Shown: positions 1-9,867, counted from the first letter of the stretch. The stretch is DNA of 64,000 bases from Roseovarius sp. (GCF_027019125.1 NZ_JALUXE010000032.1:56873-120872), one strand, 5' to 3'. The notes: generated from the sequence alone by a model not told the origin. Numbers and translations are program-made.

Positions 1-1
1 T

Positions 2-595
2 GCCACGCGCTGTATCGCGCGGCATCTGATGGCGGAAACCGGCAAGACGCGGCTTGAGCTCAGCACGGCGCGGGGCGCGCTGGTGGCGGTGGATGCCGGG
101 GCGGGGCTGACCTCGGTCAACATGGGGCAGCCGCAGCTTGACTGGTCCGAGATTCCGCTGGCCGAGGCGATGGATACGCTGGAACTACCGATCGAGGGCG
201 GGCCGGTGGCCACGGGCATGGGCAATCCGCATTGCACGTTTTTTGTCGCGGATGCCGAGGCGGTGCCCCTGGAGCAATTCGGGCCGCGCTATGAGCATCA
301 CCCGCTCTACCCTGAGCGGACCAATGTGCAGGTGGCCACGGTCATTGGCACGGATCACATTCGCATGCGCGTCTGGGAGCGGGGGGTTGGGGTCACGCTG
401 GCCTCTGGCTCGTCGTCCTGTGCGACGGCGGTGGCGGCGGCGCGGCGTGGCCTGACCGGGCGCGCGGTGCGGATTGATCTCGATGGGGGCACGATCCATG
501 TCGACTGGCGCGAAGATGGCGTCTGGATGACCGGAGAGACGGCGCATGTGGCAAGCGGCGTGTTCACGCCTGCGTTTCTGGCGGCCAACCGATGA
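2..595 (+). CDS. dapF: Diaminopimelate epimerase, 5' end cut off by the window
   Basis: Converts LL- to meso-diaminopimelate for lysine and peptidoglycan synthesis in the cytoplasm. The frame is open from base 2, and the first residues (ATRCIARHLM) match the segment just after the first catalytic cysteine, so the start and that cysteine lie upstream of the window. The second catalytic Cys is at bases 419-421 in the motif ASGSSSCATA. The conserved stretches GNPHCTFF and ERGVGVTLASG are present. The stop overlaps the mtaB start by 4 bases, so the two are probably co-translated. An internal ATG at 29 is not the true start because the homology begins before it. Confidence 0.95.
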   Translation, partial: ATRCIARHLMAETGKTRLELSTARGALVAVDAGAGLTSVNMGQPQLDWSEIPLAEAMDTLELPIEGGPVATGMGNPHCTFFVADAEAVPLEQFGPRYEHHPLYPERTNVQVATVIGTDHIRMRVWERGVGVTLASGSSSCATAVAAARRGLTGRAVRIDLDGGTIHVDWREDGVWMTGETAHVASGVFTPAFLAANR

Positions 596-1851
596 GCGAA
601 GCGCCGAAATTTACCACGCTCGGCTGTCGGCTCAACGCCTATGAAACCGAGGCGATGAAGGAGTTGGCGGGCCAAGCGGGCCTAGGCAACGCGGTTATCG
701 TCAACACCTGCGCGGTGACATCCGAGGCGGTGCGCAAGGCGCGACAGGAAATCCGGCGCTTGCGGCGCGAGAATCCAGGCGCGCGATTGATCGTGACCGG
801 CTGTGCCGCACAGACCGAGCCCGAGACCTTTGCCGCGATGGCGGAAGTGGATGCGGTCATCGGCAATACCGAGAAGATGGCGGCGGATACATGGGCGCGG
901 CTGGCCGGGGATTTCATCGGCGAGACCGAGCGGGTCCTGGTCGATGACATCATGTCGGTGCGCGAGACGGCGGGGCATCTGATCGACGGGTTCGGCAGCC
1001 GCAGTCGCGCCTATGTGCAGGTTCAGAACGGCTGCGATCATCGCTGCACCTTTTGCATCATCCCGTTTGGCCGGGGCAATTCGCGCTCTGTGCCCGCCGG
1101 CGTCGTGGTCGAGCAGATCAAGCGGCTGGTGGGGGCGGGCTATAACGAGGTCGTGCTGACCGGCGTGGACCTGACAAGCTGGGGCGCGGATTTGCCCGCC
1201 GCGCCGAAACTCGGCGATCTGGTGATGCGGATTCTGCGCCTGGTGCCGGACCTGCCGCGCCTGCGGATTTCGTCGATCGATTCCATCGAGGTGGATGACA
1301 ACCTGATGCAGGCGATTGCCACCGAGCCGCGTCTGATGCCGCATCTGCATCTGAGCCTGCAACATGGCGATGATCTGATCCTCAAGCGGATGAAACGGCG
1401 GCATTTGCGCGAGGACGCCATTCGCTTTGCCGAAGAGGCGCGACGCTTGCGTCCCGAGATGACCTTTGGCGCGGATATTATCGCAGGCTTTCCGACCGAG
1501 ACCGAGGCGGCATTTGAGAACTCGCTGCGGCTGGTGGAGGAGTGTCACCTCACGTGGCTGCATGTCTTTCCTTATTCTCCGCGCCCCGGCACGCCAGCCG
1601 CCCGGATGCCGCAGGTCAAAGGCCCGGAGATCAAGGCGCGGGCCGCGCGGTTGCGCGCGGCAGGGGAAGCGCGCGTTGCCACCCATCTGGCCGCGCAGCA
1701 GGGGCGCGCGCATGCGGTGCTGATGGAGGCCCCGCGCATGGGGCGGACCGAGCAATTCACCGAGGTGGTTTTCGAAAGCGACCGCCCCGAAGGACAGATC
1801 GTGCAGGCGCGTGTCACGGGTTGGCAGGGCGGACACCTGACCGCAGCCTGA
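592..1851 (+). CDS. mtaB: tRNA t6A37 methylthiotransferase MtaB
   Basis: Radical-SAM enzyme that adds a methylthio group to N6-threonylcarbamoyladenosine at position 37 of tRNA. The N-terminal methylthiotransferase domain carries the three cluster cysteines at C12 (TLGCRLN), C40 (NTCAV) and C71 (VTGCAAQ). The radical-SAM triad is C148, C152 and C155 in GCDHRCTFC, and the C-terminus is a TRAM-like region. The 419-residue length is normal for MtaB. The TLGC start and NTCAVT favour MtaB over MiaB or RimO. It overlaps dapF by ATGA, and that pairing is common in Rhodobacterales. Confidence 0.95.
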   Translation: MSEAPKFTTLGCRLNAYETEAMKELAGQAGLGNAVIVNTCAVTSEAVRKARQEIRRLRRENPGARLIVTGCAAQTEPETFAAMAEVDAVIGNTEKMAADTWARLAGDFIGETERVLVDDIMSVRETAGHLIDGFGSRSRAYVQVQNGCDHRCTFCIIPFGRGNSRSVPAGVVVEQIKRLVGAGYNEVVLTGVDLTSWGADLPAAPKLGDLVMRILRLVPDLPRLRISSIDSIEVDDNLMQAIATEPRLMPHLHLSLQHGDDLILKRMKRRHLREDAIRFAEEARRLRPEMTFGADIIAGFPTETEAAFENSLRLVEECHLTWLHVFPYSPRPGTPAARMPQVKGPEIKARAARLRAAGEARVATHLAAQQGRAHAVLMEAPRMGRTEQFTEVVFESDRPEGQIVQARVTGWQGGHLTAA

Positions 1852-2044
1852 GCGCGCGAGCCCAAGCCAGAGCGCGCGGGGTGAGGTGGCGCCGGGTATT
1901 TGCAGAGAGATGAAAGCTGGCAGCCCTGCCAAAAATGCCACAATTCGGGGGCTAGGCCCTTGGTTTTGCTGGACCTGAGGGCAGGGCTTGGGTAGATTCA
2001 GGGAAACGGGACGCGAATGATCCCGAACCTTGAGGCAGTATCAG

Positions 2045-3223
2045 ATGTTTCCCGAGCGGTTTGCGAACCTACCGGCCTATGCGTTTCCGCGCCTGCGGAC
2101 CCTGCTTGATGCACATGCACCGGGCGGCGAGGTCGTGCATATGACAATTGGCGAGCCGAAACACGCGTTCCCGCGCTGGATCGTTGATGTCATTGCAGAA
2201 AATGCCGATGGATTCGGATCCTATCCGGTCAACGAGGGCATGCCCGCGCTGTTGCAGGCGGCAAGCGACTGGGTGGGGCGGCGCTATGGTGTGACGCTCG
2301 ATCCCGGCAGCCGGATCATGGCGCTGAATGGCACGCGCGAGGGGCTGTACAACGCGATGATGGCGCTCAGCCCCGAGACCAAGGGCGGCAAGCGCCCCGT
2401 CGTGCTGGCCCCGAACCCGTTTTATCAGGTCTATATGGTGGCGGCGCTGAGCGTGGGGGCAGAACCGATTTTCCTCAATGCGACCCATGACACCGGGCAT
2501 TTGCCGGATTTCGCGGCGCTGTCCGAAGAGGTTTTGAACCGGGTCACGGTGGCCTATCTCTGCTCGCCCGCCAATCCGCAGGGCACGGTGGCAAGCCGGG
2601 CGTATTGGACCGATCTGATCCGGCTGGCGGAGCGGTATGATTTCCGAATTTTCGCCGATGAATGCTATGCCGAAATCTACCGCGACACGCCGCCGGTGGG
2701 TATTCTGGAGGTCGCGCAGGAGATGGGCGCGGACCCCGAGCGGATCGTGGCCTTTCACAGCCTGTCGAAGCGGTCGAACCTGCCGGGGCTGCGCTCTGGC
2801 TTTGTCGCCTCTGGCCCCAAGAACATCGCGCAGATGAAACAGCTGCGCAATTATGCGGGATCGCCCCTGCCGATGCCGTTGCAGCATGCGGCGGCGCGAC
2901 TCTGGGCGGATGAGGCGCATGTGATCGAAAACCGCCGTCTCTATGGCGAGAAATACGAGATTGCCGATGAAATTCTGGGCAATCTGCCCGGCTATCGCAG
3001 CCCGGAGGCCGGGTTCTTCCTGTGGCTGCCGGTCGAGGATGGCGAGGCGGCGACGCTGCGGCTCTGGCAGGAAACCGGCGTTCGGGTGCTGCCGGGGGCC
3101 TATCTGAGCCAGGAGGCGGGGGGCGTTAACCCCGGCCAGGGCTATATCCGGGTCGCGATGGTGGCCCCCAAGGACGAGATGGCGGATGGATTGAGACGGC
3201 TGCGCGCCTGTCTCTATGAATGA
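2045..3223 (+). CDS. Class I/II PLP aminotransferase, probable succinyldiaminopimelate transaminase
   Basis: Fold-type I aminotransferase of 392 residues. The PLP lysine lies in FHSLSKRSNLPGLRSGF, and the upstream SPANPQG and DECYAEIY motifs supply the cofactor contacts. The N-terminus (FANLPAYAFPRLRTLL) resembles DapC enzymes, which transaminate N-succinyl-2-amino-6-ketopimelate in lysine synthesis, and dapF lies just upstream, so a DapC role is likely but inferred. I chose ATG 2045 because GAGG at 2032-2035 sits 9 bases before it. A TTG at 2030 would overlap that ribosome site. It could be another broad-specificity aminotransferase. Confidence 0.8.
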   Translation: MFPERFANLPAYAFPRLRTLLDAHAPGGEVVHMTIGEPKHAFPRWIVDVIAENADGFGSYPVNEGMPALLQAASDWVGRRYGVTLDPGSRIMALNGTREGLYNAMMALSPETKGGKRPVVLAPNPFYQVYMVAALSVGAEPIFLNATHDTGHLPDFAALSEEVLNRVTVAYLCSPANPQGTVASRAYWTDLIRLAERYDFRIFADECYAEIYRDTPPVGILEVAQEMGADPERIVAFHSLSKRSNLPGLRSGFVASGPKNIAQMKQLRNYAGSPLPMPLQHAAARLWADEAHVIENRRLYGEKYEIADEILGNLPGYRSPEAGFFLWLPVEDGEAATLRLWQETGVRVLPGAYLSQEAGGVNPGQGYIRVAMVAPKDEMADGLRRLRACLYE

Positions 3224-3241
3224 TTTAGGACGAGGGACGAG

Positions 3242-6199
3242 ATGGCATATCAGACGCGCGGGCGCGACCCCTTGCTGGACAGCAACATGGCTGAGGCAAT
3301 CGAGAAACGCGGCAAGGAATTGCTGGGCCTCGTGCTGATGGCGGTGGCGCTGATGGCGGCGGCGATGGTGGTCTCTTATACCCCCGACGATCCAAGCTGG
3401 ATGTCGGCGACGGATGCGCCGGTGCAGAACTGGATGGGGCGGCTGGGCGCGTCGGTCGCCGCGCCGCTGTTCATGATCATCGGCTGGGGGTCCTGGGGCT
3501 TTGCCATCGTTGCCGGGGCTTGGGGCGCGCGGCTGGCGCTGCACTGGGGCGAGGAGCGGGCCATGGGGCGGCTCATTTTCGCGCCGATCTGGCTGGCGGT
3601 TCTGTCGCTTTATGCCGCGTCGCTGACGCCGGGGGCAGAGTGGGCGCAGACCCATAGTTTTGGTCTGGGTGGTCTCTTTGGCGATACGGTTTTGGGGGCG
3701 ATGCTGGGTATCTTGCCGGTGGGCGCGAGTGTGGGGCTCAAGCTCTTGTCGCTGGGCTTGGGTGTGGGCGTGCTGGTGATGGGGGCCTTTGTGCTGGGCT
3801 TCACGCGGGTGGAATTGCACCGGGTGGGCCGCTTCCTGCTGGTGGGGATGATCCTGAGCTATGCCACGGTGATGAAGGCCATGGGCCGGGGGGCTGGCGG
3901 TGCGGCACAGGCCGGGCAGGCCATGCAGGCGATGATGGCCGAGCGGCGCGCACGCCGGGGTGAGGCGGCTGTGGCGCGGGCGGCTGCGCCGCTGCGGGCC
4001 GAACCTGCGCTGGAGGGCGCGCGGGTGCGCCGGTCCGAGAGCATGCCCCTTGTGGCCGAGCGGTCCGCGCCGGTCGCGCCCAAGGCCGCGCAGCCAGTGG
4101 AAAAACCGGGCGGATTGCTGGCACGGATGCCGATGCTGATGCGCAAGCCCGATGTCATGCCCGAGCCGGAACTGGTCGAGCCCGCGACCTATGAGGGCGA
4201 GGCCGAGATGCCCGGCGATGATCGCATCCGGGCCAAGATTTCCGATGTGATCAAGGCGCGGGTGCGCCAGAGCCCGGCGGTGCGCATCGAGTCGGTGGCC
4301 CCGCTGACCAAGGGCCGTGGCCGTGGCCCCGATCCGCTGATCCTGAACACAGCGCCGCGCGGGGTGTTGCCCCCCGAGCCGCCCCTGACGGCGCGTCATG
4401 CGAGCCAGACACCGCTGCGGGCCGAGCCGCCGTTGCGCATGAACGCACCCGCAAGCATGGCCGCCCCGATGGTGGATTTGACCGAGGACGACGATTTTGA
4501 TGCGATGATCGAGTCGTTCGGGCAGGATGAGGCGCCCGAGTTGGCCGCACCTGCGCCGCGGATTCCCGTGCCGGAGCCGCGCAAGGTGGTGCAGCACGCG
4601 CCGCGCAAGCCCATGCAGCCGTCTTCGCGGGCCATGGCCGAGGCGCAGCCGACACTGAAGTTCGATAGCCCGGCACAGCCGGTGTATGAATTGCCGCCGC
4701 TCAGCCTGTTGGCGGACCCCGAGCAGATTCAGCGCCATCATCTGAGCGACGAGTCGCTGGAAGAGAATGCGCGGATGCTGGAAAACGTGCTCGACGATTA
4801 CGGTGTGAAGGGCGAGATCGTAAGCGTGCGCCCAGGCCCCGTGGTCACGATGTACGAACTGGAGCCGGCACCGGGCCTCAAGGCAAGCCGGGTGATCGGC
4901 CTGGCGGATGACATTGCGCGGTCGATGTCGGCGCTGAGCGCGCGGGTGTCCACGGTGCCGGGGCGGTCGGTCATTGGCATCGAATTGCCCAATGACAACC
5001 GCGAGATGGTGGGCTTTCGCGAAATCCTGTCGAGCCGGGCCTATGGCGATGGCAATCAGAAGCTGCCGCTTGCGCTTGGCAAGGACATTGGCGGCGATCC
5101 GATTGTGGCCAACCTCGCGAAGATGCCGCACCTGCTCATTGCCGGCACCACCGGCTCGGGCAAATCGGTGGCGATCAACACGATGATCCTGAGCCTGCTC
5201 TACAAGCTGACGCCCGAGGAATGCCGGTTGATCATGATCGACCCCAAGATGCTGGAACTGAGCGTCTATGACGGGATTCCGCATCTGTTGTCCCCCGTGG
5301 TGACCGACCCGAAAAAGGCGGTGGTCGCGCTCAAATGGGTGGTGGCCGAGATGGAGGACCGCTATCGCAAGATGTCCAAGATGGGCGTGCGCAACATTGA
5401 CGGCTACAACGGTCGGGTCGATGAGGCGCTCAAGAAAGGCGAGATGTTCAGCCGGACGGTGCAGACCGGGTTTGACGACGACACCGGCGAGCCGGTCTTC
5501 GAGACCGAGGAATTCGCGCCCGAGAAGATGCCCTATATCGTCGTGATCGTCGACGAGATGGCCGACCTGATGATGGTCGCGGGCAAGGAGATCGAGGCCT
5601 GTATTCAGCGTCTGGCACAGATGGCGCGGGCGAGCGGTATTCACCTCATCATGGCGACGCAGCGCCCGTCGGTCGATGTGATCACCGGCACGATCAAGGC
5701 GAATTTCCCGACGCGGATTTCGTTTCAGGTGACATCGAAAATCGACAGCCGCACCATTCTGGGCGAGATGGGGGCCGAGCAGCTCCTGGGTATGGGCGAC
5801 ATGCTCTATATGGCCGGGGGCGGCAAGATCACGCGCTGCCATGGCCCGTTTGTGAGCGATGAAGAGGTGGAGGAGGTGGTCAATCACCTCAAGGCCTATG
5901 GCCCGCCGACCTATGTGGGATCGGTGCTGCAAGGCCCCGATGAGGACAAGGCCGAGAGCATTGATGCGGTGCTGGGGCTCTCGTCGGGGAGCGGGGCAGA
6001 GGGTGACGACCTGCTCTATGATCAGGCGGTGGCGATCGTGATCAAGGATCGCAAGTGTTCCACCTCTTATATCCAGCGGAAACTGGCGATTGGCTATAAC
6101 AAGGCCGCGCGCCTGGTCGAGCAGATGGAGGATGAGGGGGTGGTCAGCGCCTCGAACCACGTCGGCAAGCGCGAGGTGCTGGTTCCGGAGCCGCAATAG
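3242..6199 (+). CDS. ftsK: DNA translocase FtsK
   Basis: Septum-anchored motor that pumps chromosome ends apart and activates dimer resolution at division. Residues 25-205 hold about four membrane segments. A proline- and charge-rich linker of about 280 residues follows, then the RecA-like motor with Walker A G635-S642 (GTTGSGKS) and Walker B IVDEMADL around D771. The last 70 residues form the gamma winged helix ([19 protein letters not shown]) that reads KOPS sites. At 985 residues it is typical of alphaproteobacterial FtsK. It starts 18 bases after the aminotransferase and ends 80 bases before lolA. Confidence 0.96.
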   Translation: MAYQTRGRDPLLDSNMAEAIEKRGKELLGLVLMAVALMAAAMVVSYTPDDPSWMSATDAPVQNWMGRLGASVAAPLFMIIGWGSWGFAIVAGAWGARLALHWGEERAMGRLIFAPIWLAVLSLYAASLTPGAEWAQTHSFGLGGLFGDTVLGAMLGILPVGASVGLKLLSLGLGVGVLVMGAFVLGFTRVELHRVGRFLLVGMILSYATVMKAMGRGAGGAAQAGQAMQAMMAERRARRGEAAVARAAAPLRAEPALEGARVRRSESMPLVAERSAPVAPKAAQPVEKPGGLLARMPMLMRKPDVMPEPELVEPATYEGEAEMPGDDRIRAKISDVIKARVRQSPAVRIESVAPLTKGRGRGPDPLILNTAPRGVLPPEPPLTARHASQTPLRAEPPLRMNAPASMAAPMVDLTEDDDFDAMIESFGQDEAPELAAPAPRIPVPEPRKVVQHAPRKPMQPSSRAMAEAQPTLKFDSPAQPVYELPPLSLLADPEQIQRHHLSDESLEENARMLENVLDDYGVKGEIVSVRPGPVVTMYELEPAPGLKASRVIGLADDIARSMSALSARVSTVPGRSVIGIELPNDNREMVGFREILSSRAYGDGNQKLPLALGKDIGGDPIVANLAKMPHLLIAGTTGSGKSVAINTMILSLLYKLTPEECRLIMIDPKMLELSVYDGIPHLLSPVVTDPKKAVVALKWVVAEMEDRYRKMSKMGVRNIDGYNGRVDEALKKGEMFSRTVQTGFDDDTGEPVFETEEFAPEKMPYIVVIVDEMADLMMVAGKEIEACIQRLAQMARASGIHLIMATQRPSVDVITGTIKANFPTRISFQVTSKIDSRTILGEMGAEQLLGMGDMLYMAGGGKITRCHGPFVSDEEVEEVVNHLKAYGPPTYVGSVLQGPDEDKAESIDAVLGLSSGSGAEGDDLLYDQAVAIVIKDRKCSTSYIQRKLAIGYNKAARLVEQMEDEGVVSASNHVGKREVLVPEPQ

Positions 6200-6232
6200 G
6201 CGGCGGCAGGTCGCTCAGCCACGAAAAATTTA

Positions 6233-6264
6233 CGCCCCGCGCAGGTGCAATCCCGCGCGGGGCG
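6233..6264. terminator. GC-rich hairpin between ftsK and lolA
   Basis: Perfect 10-base arms (CGCCCCGCGC at 6233-6242, GCGCGGGGCG at 6255-6264) with a 12-base loop, followed by TCTTAT. It could terminate or attenuate ftsK transcripts before lolA. The T-run is short, so termination strength is uncertain. Confidence 0.6.
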
Positions 6265-6279
6265 TCTTATCTGAAGGGT

Positions 6280-6885
6280 ATGAACACGATGCGTTTTCTC
6301 ATGGTCCCCGCTCTTTGGGCGGCGATGGCCCTCCCGGCGGCGGCGGAAAAGCTTTCGTTGCGGGAAATTTCCAGCTATCTCAACGATCTGCGCACGGCCC
6401 AAGGCGCGTTTACCCAGATCAACGAGGATGGAACGATCAGCACGGGGCGGATTCTGATCAAGCGCCCCGGTCGGGTGCGGTTCGAATATGACCCGCCCGA
6501 AGAAGCGCTGGTTGTGGCCGATGGCGATACGGTGGGCGTCATTGATCCGCGGTCGAATGACGGGCCGGTGGGTTATCCGCTCAACCGCACACCGCTCAAG
6601 ATCATCCTTGCGCGCAATGTGGATCTCACGCGCGAGCGGATGGTGGTGGGGCACGCGAGCGACGGCACCTCGACCACGGTGCGCGCGCAGGACCCGGCCA
6701 ACCCCGAATATGGCAGCATTGACCTTGTCTTTACCGGCAGCCCGGTCGAATTGCGCCAATGGGTGATCCATGACGGCAGCGGTAGCCAGACCACGGTGGT
6801 TCTGGGTGATATGCAGCGGGATGTGCGGCTCAATGACGAGAGTTTCGTCATTCCCGGCAAGGATCGAATGCGGATAGACCGCTGA
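6280..6885 (+). CDS. lolA: Outer-membrane lipoprotein carrier LolA
   Basis: Periplasmic chaperone that ferries lipoproteins from the inner-membrane LolCDE complex towards the outer membrane. It has a signal peptide of about 22 residues (hydrophobic core, ALPAAAEK cleavage region) and LolA-fold signatures such as LRTAQGAFTQI and RPGRVRFEYDPP. At 201 residues it matches the family. The start codon ATG 6280 follows the ftsK-lolA hairpin. The neighbour downstream is convergent, separated by a small hairpin. Confidence 0.93.
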   Translation: MNTMRFLMVPALWAAMALPAAAEKLSLREISSYLNDLRTAQGAFTQINEDGTISTGRILIKRPGRVRFEYDPPEEALVVADGDTVGVIDPRSNDGPVGYPLNRTPLKIILARNVDLTRERMVVGHASDGTSTTVRAQDPANPEYGSIDLVFTGSPVELRQWVIHDGSGSQTTVVLGDMQRDVRLNDESFVIPGKDRMRIDR

Positions 6886-6901
6886 GCCCGCAAGGCGGGC
6901 T
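6885..6901. terminator. Short hairpin between convergent genes
   Basis: Seven-base arms AGCCCGC and GCGGGCT with a 3-base loop begin at the last base of the lolA stop codon. The hairpin lies between lolA and the convergent lipoprotein gene, so it probably ends both transcripts. There is no long T-tract. Confidence 0.55.
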
Positions 6902-6910
6902 CTGCCTTGC

Positions 6911-7513
6911 TCAGATCAGGCCACGGCCAAGGGAACAGGTGCCAAGCTGCGCGCGGTAGGTCTGTGACCGCACTTCGACACTGTCGGCGACGCGCAGCAG
7001 CCACGGCTTGCTGTTGTAGCTGCCGCGGGCAAAGCCGGTGCGACCGTCGTGATAGGCAAGATACTGGTTGCGCGCATCCGTGAGCGGGATGCCGAGGCTC
7101 TGATTGGATTTCGCCATATACCAGCCCATGAAATCCGTGGCATCGCCGATATCCGTGCGGCGCGCGCCAAAGCGGCCGGTCTCGCGCTGATACTCTTCCC
7201 ACGTGCCATCAAGTGCCTGGCTATAGCCATAGGCAGAGCTGACACGACCGGTGGGAATCACCCCAAGGGTCCAGCGGAATGGCGTGCGCGCGTCGCTGAT
7301 GAACTTGCTTTCCTGATAGATGGTGGCCATCAGAACATTGGCGGGCACGCCCCATTTCCGCTCTGTCGCGCGGAAGGCGCGGGCGTATTCGGGGCGCTCG
7401 TCCAGAATGGCGCATGCGTGGTCCAGATTGCGCGGCGCGGTGCCATAGCCATTGCCGCCGCCGCAAGACGCCAGCACAAACAACACCATGAACGCGCGAA
7501 GAGTTCTGCTCAT
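6911..7513 (-). CDS. Lysozyme-like (transglycosylase SLT) lipoprotein
   Basis: A lipoprotein signal with lipobox LASC (Cys around residue 17) precedes a soluble domain with lysozyme-like motifs: ATIYQESKF carries the probable catalytic Glu, followed by SAYGYSQALDGTW and YLAYHDG. These resemble the SLT transglycosylase fold that cleaves peptidoglycan glycan strands. At 200 residues it is a small member with little beyond the catalytic domain. It probably acts on the wall from the inner leaflet of the outer membrane. It stands alone, convergent with lolA. The exact subfamily is not clear. Confidence 0.8.
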   Translation of the reverse strand: MSRTLRAFMVLFVLASCGGGNGYGTAPRNLDHACAILDERPEYARAFRATERKWGVPANVLMATIYQESKFISDARTPFRWTLGVIPTGRVSSAYGYSQALDGTWEEYQRETGRFGARRTDIGDATDFMGWYMAKSNQSLGIPLTDARNQYLAYHDGRTGFARGSYNSKPWLLRVADSVEVRSQTYRAQLGTCSLGRGLI

Positions 7514-7650
7514 TTGCCTCTCGCTCTCTTTTTTCAGGCAGTTTACCGGAAACTCTGGCTGGGGGAAATCACGAATTCACAGGGGTTTCGTGCTGTGGCG
7601 CTGTCACGCGCATGCTCACAGACTGTTTCCCGTATGTTTCAGCCGACTGT

Positions 7651-7680
7651 TGGACAAACCACCCTTGAAAGGTTTACAAT
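7651..7680 (+). promoter_or_regulatory. Possible promoter of hspQ
   Basis: TGGACA (7651-7656) and TACAAT (7675-7680), separated by 18 bases, lie 23 bases before the hspQ start. A CTTGAA resembling a sigma-32 -35 box at 7664-7669 lies within the spacer, but no -10 box follows at the right distance, so a heat-shock promoter is not supported. Confidence 0.35.
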
Positions 7681-7703
7681 CCATAGGTAGGGGCAAACGC
7701 GAT

Positions 7704-8030
7704 ATGATTAAAACACGTGCAAAATATCATCTGGGCCAGGTGGTCCGTCACAAGAAGCACCCGTTTCGCGGGGTGATCTTTGACGTCGATCCGCAATTCT
7801 CGAATACCGAGGAATGGTATGCCTCGATTCCCGAGGATAGCCGCCCATCCAAGGAACAGCCGTTCTATCATCTGCTCGCGGAAAACGAGCAGAGCTATTA
7901 CGTGGCCTATGTCAGCGAACAGAACCTCGTGGCGGATTATTCCGGCGAGCCGGTGGGACATCCCGATATCCCCGATCTCTTCGGACCGTTCGAGGACGGG
8001 CATTACCCGCTGCATTTCCAACTGAATTGA
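7704..8030 (+). CDS. hspQ: Heat-shock protein HspQ
   Basis: Small (108 residues) YccV-like protein. In enterobacteria HspQ is a heat-shock factor that binds hemimethylated oriC DNA and acts as a specificity factor for Lon protease. The sequence shows the family signatures KYHLGQVVRHKKHPFRGVIFDVDP and PFYHLLAENE. ATG 7704 was chosen because homology starts with the KYHLGQ segment; the long frame running in from 7452 is not conserved. A GGTAGGGG ribosome-binding site sits 10 bases upstream. Whether it is heat-induced here cannot be seen. Confidence 0.93.
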   Translation: MIKTRAKYHLGQVVRHKKHPFRGVIFDVDPQFSNTEEWYASIPEDSRPSKEQPFYHLLAENEQSYYVAYVSEQNLVADYSGEPVGHPDIPDLFGPFEDGHYPLHFQLN

Positions 8031-8038
8031 GCGGTTGA

Positions 8039-8058
8039 GGGTGGGTTTGCACCCACCC
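8039..8058. repeat. GTGGGTT hairpin repeat, copy 1 (convergent terminator)
   Basis: Arms GGGTGGGT and ACCCACCC with a TTGC loop, followed by TACG. It sits between the convergent hspQ and ggt genes and probably terminates both. Related hairpins are at 41408-41426 and 58506-58525. Confidence 0.7.
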
Positions 8059-8069
8059 TACGCCCCTGC

Positions 8070-9647
8070 TCAATAGCCAAGCGCGCAGCCATCCTTGCGC
8101 GGGTCGCTGCCGCCCTCAAGCACGCCGTCCTCGTGGATATAGATCGCCTGTGCGCCGCCGATGGGGCCGGGCATCCGCAGGATTTCGTGCCCCATATCGG
8201 CAAGGGTTTGCGCCACGTCATCGCCATAGCCGCGCTCGAGGTTGAGGCCCAGAGGATCGGCGAAGGCGCGCGGCGCGTCGATGGCGGATTGCGGGTCCAT
8301 TCCGAAATCGCGCAGGTTCGACACAAGCCGCGCATGCCCTGTTGACTGATAAGAGCCACCCATCACGCCAAAGGGCATGGTCACGCGGCCATTCTCGGCC
8401 AACATGCCGGGGATGATCGTGTGCATCGGGCGTTTGCCGCCGCCGAATTCGTTGGGATGCCCCTCTTCCAGCGTAAAGCCCGCGCCGCGGTTTTGCAGCA
8501 GCACGCCGAATTTCTCGGAGGCGATGCCCGAGCCGAAGCCGTGGAAGATGGAATAGATCAGCGACACCGCCATGCGGTCGCGATCGACCACGGTGATGTA
8601 GATCGTGTCGCGGTGCACCGCCTCGGTCAGGGGTTTGGCGGCGGCCATGGCGCGGTTGGGATCAATCAGCGCGGCCAGTTTCGCCGCTGTTGCCTCTGAG
8701 AGCATGTGATCCAGTTTGCGCATGTGATCGGGATCGGCAATGAAGCGGTTGCGCGCGTCATAGGCCAGTTTGGTGGCCTCGGCCTCGATATGCACGCGCT
8801 CTGCGCCAAACGGGTCCATGCCTGCAATATCGAAATTTTTCAGTATGTTGAGCAGCAGGATCGCGGTGGCGCCTTGGCCGTTTGGCGGATGCTCGACCAG
8901 GTTGGCGCCTTTGTAATCGCCGCGGACGGGAGTCGTGTAGTCGCAGCGCTGAGTGGCGAAATCTGCGGCCTGATGGGTGCCGCCCAAGGCATTGAGCGTG
9001 GCGATGATGTCGTCGGCCACTTCGCCTTCGTAAAAGGCGGCGCGCCCATCACGGGCGACGCGGCGCAAAACCTCGGCCTGGCCGGGAGCGCGGAACATCT
9101 GGCCTGCCTTGGGGGGCGTGCCCGCGGGCATGAAATGGGTGAGGCCATGCCCCTGAAGCGCAGCGCCGGCGGTGGGCCAGTCGAACGCCACGCGGGGGGC
9201 CACTGGCACGCCCTCTTCGGCGTAGCGGATGGTGGGGGCGAGCAGGGTATCTAGGCCAAGCCGCCCGTGATCGGCGCTGAGGCGGCAAAAGGCGTCGATG
9301 GCACCGGGGACAGTGACGGCATGCGCGCTCTGGAGCGGCACTGTTTCATGGCCCGCCGCGCGCAGGGCGGCGGCAGAGGCCCCGGCGGGCGCGCGGCCAG
9401 AGCCGTTGAGCGCGTGGATGGTGGGATCGCCCGGTTTGGTGAAGAGGACAAAGCAATCGCCGCCGATGCCGGTCATCTGGGGTTCGCAAATGCCCAACAG
9501 CACCGCGCCTGCGATGGCCGCGTCCATGGCGTTGCCGCCGCGTTCGAGAATGTCGATGGCGGTCTTGGCCGCGAGCGGGTGCGAAGTGGCGCACATTCCG
9601 TTGGTGGCGAAGGTGGCCGAACGGCCGGGCGTGTGAAAGTCGCGCAT
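8070..9647 (-). CDS. Gamma-glutamyltransferase family enzyme, YwrD-like
   Basis: Ntn-hydrolase of 525 residues that is expected to cleave itself before a catalytic Thr. The nucleophile is T348 in HRDTIYITVVD, followed by SIFHGFGSGI and a GGGKRPMHTIIP segment. The residue after the nucleophile is Ile rather than the Thr of E. coli Ggt, and this segment resembles YwrD-type members of uncertain substrate, so glutathione hydrolysis is not certain. ATG 9647 follows AAGGA; the frame upstream of it is not conserved. No signal peptide is evident, so it is probably cytoplasmic. A 7-base inverted repeat (9659-9665/9673-9679) lies just upstream. Confidence 0.85.
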   Translation of the reverse strand: MRDFHTPGRSATFATNGMCATSHPLAAKTAIDILERGGNAMDAAIAGAVLLGICEPQMTGIGGDCFVLFTKPGDPTIHALNGSGRAPAGASAAALRAAGHETVPLQSAHAVTVPGAIDAFCRLSADHGRLGLDTLLAPTIRYAEEGVPVAPRVAFDWPTAGAALQGHGLTHFMPAGTPPKAGQMFRAPGQAEVLRRVARDGRAAFYEGEVADDIIATLNALGGTHQAADFATQRCDYTTPVRGDYKGANLVEHPPNGQGATAILLLNILKNFDIAGMDPFGAERVHIEAEATKLAYDARNRFIADPDHMRKLDHMLSEATAAKLAALIDPNRAMAAAKPLTEAVHRDTIYITVVDRDRMAVSLIYSIFHGFGSGIASEKFGVLLQNRGAGFTLEEGHPNEFGGGKRPMHTIIPGMLAENGRVTMPFGVMGGSYQSTGHARLVSNLRDFGMDPQSAIDAPRAFADPLGLNLERGYGDDVAQTLADMGHEILRMPGPIGGAQAIYIHEDGVLEGGSDPRKDGCALGY

Positions 9648-9867
9648 GGGGTGTCCTTGTGTCCGTGATGCGCGGACACTAGGCGGAGTTTGCGGATTTG
9701 CCAATTGGGGGAGGAGATAAGCCTCGACGCCGCGCGCTGGGTGGGGGCAATTACACGCGACGCCGAGGGAAGCCATATGCAGCTACAGTCTAGTGTATGC
9801 GGGGGCTCTGCGGCGTGAGTTGGCCCGGAATAAGGTAAGATTGCGGCGGCCTGATCCCAGGGTTGTA

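Noticed and set aside
2069..6196. Very long open frame (about 1375 codons) on the minus strand opposite the aminotransferase and ftsK
   Set aside because: It lies fully opposite two well-supported genes and its translation is a His/Arg/Gln-rich low-complexity string. Long antisense frames are an artefact of high GC in the third codon position.
7664..7686. CTTGAA followed by CCATA as a heat-shock (sigma-32) promoter of hspQ
   Set aside because: The distance between the two boxes is much too short for sigma-32 promoters, so I list only a weak standard promoter.
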